Shown: positions 51,183 through 58,318 of the stretch, piece by piece | Position numbering within the stretch: the first letter of the stretch is position 1 | How the letters are laid out: each line of letters starts with the position of its first letter | NCBI RefSeq assembly: GCF_013403565.1 | Contig: NZ_CP058627.1 | Coordinates: 620,001-684,000, forward strand | Direction of reading: 5' to 3' | Source of the DNA: Chitinibacter bivalviorum | Lineage (GTDB): Bacteria > Pseudomonadota > Gammaproteobacteria > Burkholderiales > Chitinibacteraceae | Length of the DNA stretch: 64,000 bases | Program-made: the position numbers and the translations under genes | Notes under the pieces: generated by a model | The model's input: the letters and a program-made list of their open reading frames with translations, nothing else | Told to the model about the DNA's origin: nothing | The model's database searches: none

Positions 51183-51368
51183 ATGCGAAAGTCTGAAGCA
51201 CTCCGTTTATTTGGCAGTCAAACCCGCTTAGCCGATGCGCTAGGCTTGGGGCGCTCTGCTGTGTCCCAGTGGCCTGATGAGTTGAGTTTGAAACAAACTG
51301 ATCAGGTGATGGGCGCGGCCATGCGCTTGGGTCTGTTGACTGAATCCTCATCTCTCCAAGGAAATACC
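51183..51368 (+). CDS. Cro/YdaS-like helix-turn-helix segment, in frame with galU
   Basis: Sixty-two codons, [20 protein letters not shown] onward, match the small Cro/YdaS-type DNA-binding proteins: a helix-turn-helix ([19 protein letters not shown]) and a short tail. There is no stop codon before the galU ATG at 51369, so translation starting at 51183 (or 51174) would give a 353-residue HTH-GalU fusion. A stand-alone HTH gene of this size normally has its own stop. No strong ribosome-binding site is seen before 51183. It may be an N-terminal extension of GalU, a small gene that lost its stop, or an untranslated remnant. Confidence 0.5.
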
Positions 51369-52244
51369 ATGCAAAAAATCCGTAAAGCCGTGTTCCCCGT
51401 CGCAGGGATGGGCACTCGATTCCTGCCCGCCACCAAAGCCAGCCCAAAAGAAATGATGTCGATTGTCGACAAACCGCTGATTCAATACGCGGTTGAAGAG
51501 GCTTTGGCGGCAGGTATTACCGAGATGATTTTTATTACCGGTCGCCACAAGCGCAGCATCGAAGACCACTTCGACAAAGCGGGCGAGCTGGAAGCGGATC
51601 TGGAAGCGAAACAAAAAACCAAGTTGCTCGAAGTATTGCGCGGCATTATTCCTAAATCGGTAACCTGCATTTACATTCGTCAGCCTGAGGCATTGGGTTT
51701 GGGTCATGCGGTATTGTGCGCGAAGCCTGTCGTGGGTGACGAGCCTTTCGCCGTTATTTTGGCCGATGACTTGATCGATGGCCATGGCGTGTCAGAAATG
51801 AAACGCATGGTGGATGTGTTTGGCGATACACATTGCTCGGTGCTCGGCGTGGAAGAAGTCGCTCATGAAGATACCGGCAGCTACGGTATTGTCGAAGTAA
51901 GCGAAAATGCGGGCCGTTTGCGCGTTGGCAATATTGTTGAGAAACCAAAGCCAGAAGAGGCGCCATCCAATCTGGCCGTGGTCGGCCGTTACATCTTAAC
52001 GCCACGCGTGTTCCATCACTTGCAGCACGTGCAGCCAGGTAAAGGCGGCGAGATTCAATTGACCGACGGTATCTTTGCCTTGATGCAAGAGCAGCATATT
52101 TTGGCGCACAAGCTCGAAGGCACGCGCTACGACTGCGGTAGCAAAATCGGCTTTTTGAAAGCAACCGTTGAATTGGGTTTGAAGCATCATGAAGTGGGTG
52201 CTGAATTTACTGCTTATATGAAAGACTTCTGCAAAACGTTTTAA
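51369..52244 (+). CDS. galU: UTP--glucose-1-phosphate uridylyltransferase
   Basis: Makes UDP-glucose for LPS, polysaccharides and (through Ugd) UDP-glucuronate, the precursor of the aminoarabinose pathway encoded at 15-22 kb. It has 291 residues. The nucleotidyltransferase signature [24 protein letters not shown] and [17 protein letters not shown] are diagnostic. An AAGGA ribosome-binding sequence at 51358-51362, six bases before the ATG at 51369, supports this start; the same frame continues upstream through an HTH segment without a stop. A probable terminator follows. Confidence 0.95.
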   Translation: MQKIRKAVFPVAGMGTRFLPATKASPKEMMSIVDKPLIQYAVEEALAAGITEMIFITGRHKRSIEDHFDKAGELEADLEAKQKTKLLEVLRGIIPKSVTCIYIRQPEALGLGHAVLCAKPVVGDEPFAVILADDLIDGHGVSEMKRMVDVFGDTHCSVLGVEEVAHEDTGSYGIVEVSENAGRLRVGNIVEKPKPEEAPSNLAVVGRYILTPRVFHHLQHVQPGKGGEIQLTDGIFALMQEQHILAHKLEGTRYDCGSKIGFLKATVELGLKHHEVGAEFTAYMKDFCKTF

Positions 52245-52261
52245 GACTATTATTTAGACGT

Positions 52262-52328
52262 GAAAGGGCCTGAAATTGATGCCGTGTATTGAACAAATAC
52301 AAGCGGATAAATGTTTCGGGCCTTTTTA
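52262..52328 (+). terminator. Probable terminator after galU
   Basis: GAAAGGGCCTGAAA on the left (around 52262-52275) pairs with TTTCGGGCCTTTTT on the right (around 52314-52327) with one bulged G and one G-U pair, and ends in a T-run. The loop is long (about 38 bases). Confidence 0.6.
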
Positions 52329-52466
52329 GTTTATGAGCCTGTAAAGTATTTACTGTGCAATTGTAGAATGCCTTGTTAAGATGAATTTGATATCTTGATG
52401 TCATAGTCCTTACGACTTATCGCGAGAGATTTCTGTACTGTTTATTTACTGGCAAGGAGCAAACTG

Positions 52467-52769
52467 ATGTCTAATCAAATTGATTCGCTACTGATTGATG
52501 AAACGAAAGATGCATTAAAAGAAACTGCACAGTTGATCGAGGCTGCAGCCAATGCCAACGGTGAAGAAGCAACTGCGCTGTATGCCAAAATTGCCGAAAA
52601 TTTGCGTACTGCTAAGCATCGCTTGGTCGAGCTTGAGGGCAATGCACTTGAAAAAGCTAAAGTGGCGGCCAAACAGACGGATGAATATGTTCACACTCAC
52701 CCATGGCAGGCCGTAGGCATTGGTGCCGCAGTAGGCTTGCTCGTTGGCTTTTTGGTGGCGCGCCGTTAA
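52467..52769 (+). CDS. DUF883 family protein, ElaB/YqjD-like
   Basis: A 100-residue membrane-anchored protein: a long acidic amphipathic helix (about 1-75) followed by HPWQAVGIGAAVGLLVGFLVARR, a C-terminal tail-anchor helix with the GxxxG-rich motif diagnostic of ElaB/YqjD. E. coli YqjD binds ribosomes at the inner membrane in stationary phase. GGAG precedes the ATG. The stop overlaps the next start (TAATG), forming an elaB/yqjE/yqjK-like operon. Stationary-phase or stress expression is usual for the family but not shown here. Confidence 0.88.
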   Translation: MSNQIDSLLIDETKDALKETAQLIEAAANANGEEATALYAKIAENLRTAKHRLVELEGNALEKAKVAAKQTDEYVHTHPWQAVGIGAAVGLLVGFLVARR

Positions 52770-53152
52770 TGAGTATGGGTTCTTCCATGAGAGAAGCATT
52801 GGGTGGCTTAATCGCCACCCGTTTCTCGTTATTTGGCCTTGAATTGCGTGATGAGCTTGACCGAGTGGCGATGATGGTGGGCTTGGCCATTGCCGCGGCT
52901 TTTTCCTTGGTGATGGCGCTGAGTTTTCTAAGTCTTTCTATCTTGTTTGGCTTTTGGGCTTACCGGATATGGGTGTGCGCGATTGTGGCGGTTGTTTTTT
53001 TGGGCATTGGGGCTCTTACCTGGCTCAAAGTGCGCCAATTGATGAATGCAGCGGCCGATCCTTTTCCATTTACGAGTGAAGAGTTTGCTAATGATCGCAA
53101 GTTGATTGAAGCGGCGTTTACCACGCCTAGTCGTAATTCGGAGGCCGAATAA
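52769..53152 (+). CDS. YqjE-like phage-holin-family membrane protein
   Basis: A 127-residue inner-membrane protein with two adjacent helices (about 40-62 and 68-90) and the N-terminal SMREALGGLIATRFSLFGLELRDEL typical of YqjE (Phage_holin_3_6 family). Despite the family name it is a chromosomal housekeeping protein, not evidence of a prophage. The ATG at 52769 overlaps the stop of the ElaB-like gene, and its own stop abuts the next start. Confidence 0.87.
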   Translation: MSMGSSMREALGGLIATRFSLFGLELRDELDRVAMMVGLAIAAAFSLVMALSFLSLSILFGFWAYRIWVCAIVAVVFLGIGALTWLKVRQLMNAAADPFPFTSEEFANDRKLIEAAFTTPSRNSEAE

Positions 53153-53419
53153 ATGGCCAATCAAACCCGCGAACAAAAGAAAATGCAGCTAGTGTATCGA
53201 TCGCAATTGCATCGATTGCAACTGGAAACCCGTTTGCTGGAGTCGCGACGTCCAATCAATCTGGCCAGCTCGTTTATGGGCGGTGTGGCATCTTGGAGTA
53301 TGTTGAGCAAACTGGCGGGCAATCTGGGCAAGATTCACCCTGCTTTGGGTCGATTGGCGCAAGGCATGAAGCTGATTGGCGTTTTGCTGGCCGTTGCACG
53401 GATGATGCGTAACAAATAA
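53153..53419 (+). CDS. YqjK-like protein
   Basis: An 88-residue basic protein beginning directly after the yqjE-like stop. The N-terminal half is a charged helix (REQKKMQLVYRSQLHRLQLETRLLESRR). The second half has a moderately hydrophobic helix (about 65-83, MKLIGVLLAVARM). Position and composition match YqjK, the third member of the YqjDEK operon; sequence alone would be weak evidence. Function is unknown in the family. Confidence 0.75.
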   Translation: MANQTREQKKMQLVYRSQLHRLQLETRLLESRRPINLASSFMGGVASWSMLSKLAGNLGKIHPALGRLAQGMKLIGVLLAVARMMRNK

Positions 53420-53472
53420 ACCGAACACCGTGGGCTTGCGTATAATCATGCGACCCATGGAGTGAATGTTGC

Positions 53473-54351
53473 ATGTTCAAATATCTAGAAGATTTCGTCG
53501 GAAATACCCCGCTTGTTAAGCTAAAACGGCTGCCGGGCCAAACTACCAATACCATTCTGTTAAAGCTTGAAGGCAATAATCCCGCCGGTTCGGTCAAAGA
53601 TCGACCCGCGCTGTCGATGATTCGCCACGCCGAGGCGCGCGGCGATATCAAACCCGGTGATACCTTGATCGAAGCCACTAGTGGCAATACAGGCATTGCC
53701 TTGGCGATGGCTGCCGCGATGATGGGTTACCGCATGGTGCTGCTGTTGCCTAAAAACTCTAGCGTTGAACGGATTCAAACGATGAAAGCCTACGGGGCTG
53801 AAGTCATCTTGACTGAAGGTATGGAAGACGCGCGTGATCGTGCTGACGCCATGGCCAAGGCGGGTGAGGGTCTGATTTTGGATCAATTTGCCAACCCTGA
53901 TAATCCACTGGCGCATTTTGAAACCACCGGCCCAGAAATCTGGCGCGATACCGCCGGAACGATTACGCATTTTGTCTCCAGCATGGGTACGACCGGTACG
54001 ATTATGGGGACGCGCCGCTATTTGAAGCAGCAAAACCCAGATGTGAAAATTATTGGCGTTCAGCCTTGCGATGGTGCGCAAATTCCGGGCATCCGGAAAT
54101 GGGCGCCAGAGTACTTGCCAAAGATTTGCGATTTCTCGCTGATTGATCAAGTGATGGAAGTGAACCAAGCCGATGCCGAAGAAATGACACGTCGTTTGGC
54201 GCGCGAGGAAGGTATTTTTGCAGGTATTTCATCTGGCGGGGCATTGGCAGCCGCTTTGGCACTGTCTGCTACGGTAGAAAACGCGGTGATTGTAAGTATT
54301 GTGTGTGATCGTGGTGACCGCTATCTTTCGACTGGGGTTTTTCCCGCATGA
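53473..54351 (+). CDS. cysM: Cysteine synthase B (O-acetylserine sulfhydrylase, CysM type)
   Basis: PLP enzyme making cysteine or S-sulfocysteine from O-acetylserine and sulfide or thiosulfate. It has 292 residues. The Schiff-base lysine is K42 in NNPAGSVKDRPA, the substrate loop is EATSGNTGIALAMAAA, and the phosphate-binding loop SMGTTGT lies in FVSSMGTTGTIMG. The C-terminus (CDRGDRYLSTGVF) and PKNSSVERIQTMKAYGAEV place it with CysM rather than CysK. It overlaps the SemiSWEET gene by four bases. Confidence 0.93.
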   Translation: MFKYLEDFVGNTPLVKLKRLPGQTTNTILLKLEGNNPAGSVKDRPALSMIRHAEARGDIKPGDTLIEATSGNTGIALAMAAAMMGYRMVLLLPKNSSVERIQTMKAYGAEVILTEGMEDARDRADAMAKAGEGLILDQFANPDNPLAHFETTGPEIWRDTAGTITHFVSSMGTTGTIMGTRRYLKQQNPDVKIIGVQPCDGAQIPGIRKWAPEYLPKICDFSLIDQVMEVNQADAEEMTRRLAREEGIFAGISSGGALAAALALSATVENAVIVSIVCDRGDRYLSTGVFPA

Positions 54352-54644
54352 GCCCTGCATCGATAGAGATTTTAGGCCTGCTGGCTGGCACCTTAACCAC
54401 GATCTCGTTCGCGCCCCAGGTCTGGCAGGTCTGGAAAAGCAAATCTGCTAAAGATATTAGTCTGGGCATGTATAGTTTATTTGTGCTGGGTGTTGCAATG
54501 TGGCTGGGGTATGGCTTGCTAGTCGGCTCTGCGCCTGTCTATCTGGCCAATACCATCACTTTAATCTTGGCCGGAGCTGTGTTGGTGATGAAAGTTATCT
54601 TTGATCGCCGAGACCGCCAAAAGCCACCACAGGATCAGCAATGA
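54348..54644 (+). CDS. SemiSWEET-family transporter
   Basis: A 98-residue membrane protein of three helices (about 5-25, 38-58, 66-86) with the PQ-loop (P23-Q24 in SFAPQVWQVWKSKSAKDISLGM). It is a bacterial half-size SWEET that dimerises to form a sugar uniporter. The substrate is unknown; SemiSWEETs carry sugars such as glucose or sucrose. Four-base overlaps with cysM before and the PHP gene after show tight coupling, though the three functions are unrelated on paper. Confidence 0.88.
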   Translation: MSPASIEILGLLAGTLTTISFAPQVWQVWKSKSAKDISLGMYSLFVLGVAMWLGYGLLVGSAPVYLANTITLILAGAVLVMKVIFDRRDRQKPPQDQQ

Positions 54645-55507
54645 CACCCGTTGATTTGCATTGCCATTCCAATATTTCCGATGGGTTGTTGCCGCCTGAT
54701 CAAGTGGTGCGCAAAGCGCACGCTCGAGGCTGCCAATTGTTTGCACTAACAGATCACGACGATACGCGCGGCTTGGCGCTGGCCAAAGCGACAGCCGATG
54801 AATTGGGGATGCCCTTTATCAATGGCGTTGAAATATCGGTGAGCTGGGGTAAACACACGCTGCATGTCGTTGGACTGGGCTTTGATGCTGAAAATGAAAC
54901 ACTGCTCGCCGGTTTGGCGCACGTGCGTTCAGGTCGAGCCGAGCGTGCGGAGCGTATGGCGGCGGCACTGGAAAAACTGGGGATTGAAGGTATTTTGGCA
55001 GGCGCACGCCGCCATGCCGACAACCCTGAAATGATTAGCCGCTCACACTTTGCTCGTTTTCTAATCGAAACGGGCCGCTGCAAAGACATGAAAGCGGTAT
55101 TTAAAAAATTCATGGTGCGCGGCAAGCCTGGCTTTGTCGAGCATGAATGGGCGCGACTGCACGATGCCATTGATTGGATCCGGGGCGCGGGTGGCGTCGC
55201 GGTGTTGGCGCATCCGGGGCGCTACGATATGGGCAATGAAACGATGCGCGTTTTGCTCACCGAGTTTAAACGCTTGGGTGGCGAAGCGATTGAAGTGGTC
55301 TCCGGTAGTCACGGACATGCTGATGTGGGGCGTTTTAATCATTTGGCCAAAGAATTTGGCTATCTTTGCTCGAGTGGCAGCGATTATCACGCCACTGGTG
55401 AAGGCGCACGTGAGCCAGGTTTAAATGCCGACTTGCCTATTGGTTGCGAGCCAGTCTGGGCGCGCTGGGCGCCTGATTTGGGGCCCGTGGTTGCCAGCCC
55501 TGTTTAA
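54641..55507 (+). CDS. PHP-domain 5'-3' exoribonuclease (RNase AM/TrpH-like)
   Basis: A 288-residue metal-dependent PHP hydrolase. Metal motifs DLHCHSNISDG, LTDHDDTRGL, and the C-terminal SGSDYHATGE are all present, as is the middle insert EVSxGHTLHV-like sequence (here ISVSWGKHTLHVVGLGF). E. coli YciV (RNase AM) matures the 5' ends of ribosomal RNAs and degrades small RNA fragments. The neighbouring yciO also adjoins yciV in enterobacteria, supporting the assignment. Confidence 0.9.
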   Translation: MTPVDLHCHSNISDGLLPPDQVVRKAHARGCQLFALTDHDDTRGLALAKATADELGMPFINGVEISVSWGKHTLHVVGLGFDAENETLLAGLAHVRSGRAERAERMAAALEKLGIEGILAGARRHADNPEMISRSHFARFLIETGRCKDMKAVFKKFMVRGKPGFVEHEWARLHDAIDWIRGAGGVAVLAHPGRYDMGNETMRVLLTEFKRLGGEAIEVVSGSHGHADVGRFNHLAKEFGYLCSSGSDYHATGEGAREPGLNADLPIGCEPVWARWAPDLGPVVASPV

Positions 55508-55537
55508 TCAATCGATCTATTTACTAGAAAAATCACT

Positions 55538-56161
55538 ATGTCGCAGTTTTTCTCGATTCATGCTGAAACACCGCAAGCGCGTTTGATCAAACAGGCGGCC
55601 GATATTATTCGCAAGGGCGGATTGATCGTGTATCCGACCGATTCATGCTATGCGATGGGCTGCTCGCTTGATAATAAAGATGGGCTTGAGCGGATTCGCA
55701 AAATCCGCCAACTCGATGAAAAGCACCATTTCACGCTGGCCTGTAGCGATTTGTCGCAATTGGGTAGCTACGCCAAGGTGGATAATCGCACTTTCCGTAT
55801 GCTCAAAGCCGCCACGCCGGGTAGCTATACTTTTATTTTGCAAGCAACCAAAGAAGTGCCGCGTCGTGTGTGGCACCCGAAAAAGCAAACGGTGGGCCTG
55901 CGTGTACCTGATCATCCCGTCGCGTTGGCGCTGCTGGAAGAATTGGGCGAACCAATGCTCTCCACCACGCTGATGTTGCCAAATGAAGAATACCCAATGA
56001 CCGACGCGTGGGAAATTCGCGATCGACTCGAGCATGATGTTGATTTGGTGATAGAGGGGGGCTACTGCGGTACTGATCCAACGACGGTGGTGGATTTGTC
56101 GGATGATTATCCAGTAGTGTTGCGCGAGGGCAAGGGCCCATTAAGCCCATTCGGTTTATGA
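55538..56161 (+). CDS. yciO: YciO, Sua5/YrdC-family protein
   Basis: A 207-residue member of the YrdC superfamily. It starts SQFFSIHAETPQARLIKQAA and contains IRKGGLIVYPTDSCYAMGC, the nucleotide/threonine-binding core, as in E. coli YciO. Sua5 and TsaC make threonylcarbamoyl-AMP for the t6A tRNA modification; YciO has weaker or separate activity, so the precise role is uncertain. It follows the PHP gene by 30 bases as in E. coli. Confidence 0.88.
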   Translation: MSQFFSIHAETPQARLIKQAADIIRKGGLIVYPTDSCYAMGCSLDNKDGLERIRKIRQLDEKHHFTLACSDLSQLGSYAKVDNRTFRMLKAATPGSYTFILQATKEVPRRVWHPKKQTVGLRVPDHPVALALLEELGEPMLSTTLMLPNEEYPMTDAWEIRDRLEHDVDLVIEGGYCGTDPTTVVDLSDDYPVVLREGKGPLSPFGL

Positions 56162-56240
56162 TGACTATTAGATTGTTCACTTTGAAAAATTAATAATAAT
56201 TCGCCGATAGCGAACATAGCGCAAGCATGAAAAGGAAGTA

Positions 56241-56885
56241 ATGGAACTGAATCTGATTCAAAATATCGCAATCTGGGCTTTGCCCGTGTTATTCGCGATT
56301 ACCGCCCATGAAGCGGCTCACGCGTATGCAGCCAAGAAATTTGGCGATCCGACTGCGTTTTTGCTGGGACGTATGACATTTAACCCCATCAAACACATTG
56401 ATCCGATCGGCACCATTGTATTGCCGCTGCTCTGTGTGCTATTGCCCGGTGGTTTTTTGTTTGGCTACGCCAAGCCGGTCCCCGTTAATTTTGAAGCCCT
56501 GCGCAATCCTAAGCGCGATATGCGTTGGGTGGCCGCAGCGGGGCCATTGGCAAATTTAGCGATGGCCATTATCTGGGCTTTGATATTCCGCTTTGCAACT
56601 GGTGCTTTGGATGGCAATGCCTTTCAATTGCCTTTGGCCTTAATGGCGCAAGCGGGTATTCAGATTAATGTGGTGCTGATGGTGTTGAATTTATTGCCGA
56701 TTCCGCCGCTCGATGGCGGGCGTATTTTGGTTTCAGTATTGCCCAACCATTTGGCGTATAAAGTATCTCGCGTTGAGCCTTATGGGTTTTTTATCTTGAT
56801 TGCCTTGTTGGCGACTGGCTTGCTCGGCAAAATCTTGGCTCCGTTTATGCATCTGGTGATGGGTTTTATCCAATTGGTGTTGTGA
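56241..56885 (+). CDS. Site-2 protease family membrane metallopeptidase (M50)
   Basis: A 214-residue intramembrane zinc peptidase with about six hydrophobic segments. The zinc motif HEAAH is at residues 23-27 within ITAHEAAHAYAAKKFGD. The third ligand is in the C-terminal NLLPIPPLDGGRIL. It lacks a PDZ domain, so it belongs to the small rhomboid-neighbour/SpoIVFB-like M50 group rather than to RseP. Its substrate is unknown. AGGAAG precedes the ATG at 56241. It is 23 bases before the next membrane protein gene. Confidence 0.9.
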   Translation: MELNLIQNIAIWALPVLFAITAHEAAHAYAAKKFGDPTAFLLGRMTFNPIKHIDPIGTIVLPLLCVLLPGGFLFGYAKPVPVNFEALRNPKRDMRWVAAAGPLANLAMAIIWALIFRFATGALDGNAFQLPLALMAQAGIQINVVLMVLNLLPIPPLDGGRILVSVLPNHLAYKVSRVEPYGFFILIALLATGLLGKILAPFMHLVMGFIQLVL

Positions 56886-56908
56886 GTTAAATCATAAAGG
56901 GGCGTGTG

Positions 56909-57298
56909 ATGAGTGATAAGGGACGTGGTGGAGTCTGGTTGCCGGTAGCCTTGATTGTCATTGGCTCGGGCTGGTTAATGCACCGCTTGGAGATATTCCC
57001 CAGCGTAAATTGGATTGTGATCTTGGCGCTGCTGGTGTCTGGTTTTGCGGTGCTTTTGCTTGAAGGGATCAATAAATCGAGCATCGTGATTGGCCCCATG
57101 CTCATTGCTGGTGGAGTGACGACTTTTTTTCAGCAACAGTATGATTTGGCCCGCTCGGTGCAGATCCCTTTGCTTTTGATTTTATGTGGATTATTAATGC
57201 TATTGGCGCGTTCAAATAAAATTGCGGAGCCTCCGCCCAAACCTTGGGAGCGTGCGCAGCAATCGCGTACGGTTAAGCAATTGCCTGAGCAGGAGTAA
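56909..57298 (+). CDS. Hypothetical membrane protein (LiaF/DUF5668-like N-terminus)
   Basis: A 129-residue protein with about four short hydrophobic segments in the first 100 residues and a charged tail (PPPKPWERAQQSRTVKQ). The opening GGVWLPVALIVIGSGWLMHRLEIFP resembles the small transmembrane domain found in LiaF/DUF5668-type proteins. The ATG at 56909 is chosen over the adjacent GTG because AAAGGGG sits six bases upstream. Function is unknown; co-transcription with the M50 peptidase is likely from the short gap, and a terminator follows. Confidence 0.7.
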   Translation: MSDKGRGGVWLPVALIVIGSGWLMHRLEIFPSVNWIVILALLVSGFAVLLLEGINKSSIVIGPMLIAGGVTTFFQQQYDLARSVQIPLLLILCGLLMLLARSNKIAEPPPKPWERAQQSRTVKQLPEQE

Positions 57299-57342
57299 AC
57301 ATCCTGCCGATGCAGCGCCCCTGATCTAGTTAGCGCAAAAAT

Positions 57343-57370
57343 AAAGCCATGAGCACGCTCATGGCTTTTT
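57343..57370 (+). terminator. Intrinsic terminator
   Basis: Stem AAAGCCATGAGC / GCTCATGGCTTT with a very short loop (the end of the stem is probably open), followed by T-rich sequence. It ends the M50/membrane protein unit. Confidence 0.87.
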
Positions 57371-57481
57371 GTTTCTATTTTGTTTTTGGCGGTATGGATT
57401 TAGCCGTGATAAGTTTAATTTTTCAGCCTAGCCTGCTTTGAATGCTTATATTGAAGCATCGGATCACTTTGAAGTAGAGAT

Positions 57482-58231
57482 ATGTACCGTTATTTATTAT
57501 TGGCGTACTTATTCATGCCTGCCAGTGCCTGGGCGGCACAAAATCTGGTACTGGTTAGCGATCCATGGTGTCCAGTAGCGTGCGCAGCTTCTGCGCCGCG
57601 ACCAGGATATATGGTTGAAATAGCTAAAGCTGTTTTCGAGCCGGCTGGTTATCGGGTTGACTATCAGGTCGTTCCTTTTGCCCGAGCCGAAATGATGATT
57701 AACAACGGCGAGGCGGCAGGTTTTCTCGGGGTTTTAAAGTTGCCAAAGCGTCAACACTGGGTATTTCCTGCCTCTGCGCAAGCCACATCCCGTGTCTGCT
57801 TTTATACGCGTCCTTCCGATAGCTGGACTTACTCAGGGGACAAATCTCTGCATAAACTTAGCTTGGGTACGATCCGTGGTTACAGTTATGGCGCTGAAAT
57901 TGATCAAAAATTGGCTCTGAGTAATGTCGATGAAGTCGGAGGAATTGATGCATTCAAACGCAATGTCAGCAAATTGATGGTCAATCATCTGGATGCAATC
58001 GTCGAATATGAGCTGGTCGCTCAATACCAATTTCACCAAGCCAAAACGCAATTGCGCAATGCAGGCTGCGGGCGGACCAATGATTCGTTGTATATCGGTT
58101 TTTCACCAAAGCGACGGGATGCGAGGGAGTTGGCGCAATTGCTGGATGAGGGGGTAAATGCACTGCGCAAGAGTGGGCAGCTAAAGCAAATACTACAATC
58201 CTATGGGGTAAGCGATTGGGTAGTAAAATAG
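57482..58231 (+). CDS. Periplasmic solute-binding protein, family 3 type
   Basis: A 249-residue exported protein. A signal peptide (residues 1-19, SAWA) is followed by a family 3 (amino-acid type) binding fold: LVLVSDPWCPVACAASAPRPGYMVEIAKAVFEPAGYRVDY gives the first lobe, and LGTIRGYSYG starts the second. Two extra cysteines (WCPVAC) may form a disulfide. No permease or ATPase gene is adjacent, so it could be an orphan binding protein or a sensor-type protein. The ligand is unknown. Confidence 0.85.
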   Translation: MYRYLLLAYLFMPASAWAAQNLVLVSDPWCPVACAASAPRPGYMVEIAKAVFEPAGYRVDYQVVPFARAEMMINNGEAAGFLGVLKLPKRQHWVFPASAQATSRVCFYTRPSDSWTYSGDKSLHKLSLGTIRGYSYGAEIDQKLALSNVDEVGGIDAFKRNVSKLMVNHLDAIVEYELVAQYQFHQAKTQLRNAGCGRTNDSLYIGFSPKRRDARELAQLLDEGVNALRKSGQLKQILQSYGVSDWVVK

Positions 58232-58280
58232 GGTATAGCGTTCTGTGCTTTTATTTTATTAGGGTTTGGATTGATACCCT
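58230..58280. repeat. Weak copy of the GGGTAT...ATACCC palindrome
   Basis: AGGGTAT (58230-58236, overlapping the stop codon) and ATACCCT (58274-58280) pair perfectly over seven bases around a 37-base loop. It has the end sequence of the element family but little inner pairing. It lies directly before the shared terminator. Confidence 0.4.
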
Positions 58281-58281
58281 G

Positions 58282-58314
58282 AAAAAAGCCCGCAATTGCT
58301 CGCGGGCTTTTTTA
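58282..58314. terminator. Bidirectional terminator
   Basis: Stem AAAAAAGCCCGC / GCGGGCTTTTTT around an eight-base loop. It lies between the convergent solute-binding protein (+) and decarboxylase (-) genes and suits both. Confidence 0.92.
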
Positions 58315-58318
58315 TTGC

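Noticed and set aside
52769..53152. Phage holin, hence possible prophage remnant
   Set aside because: The YqjE-type holin family protein sits in a typical elaB/yqjE/yqjK operon with no phage genes around.
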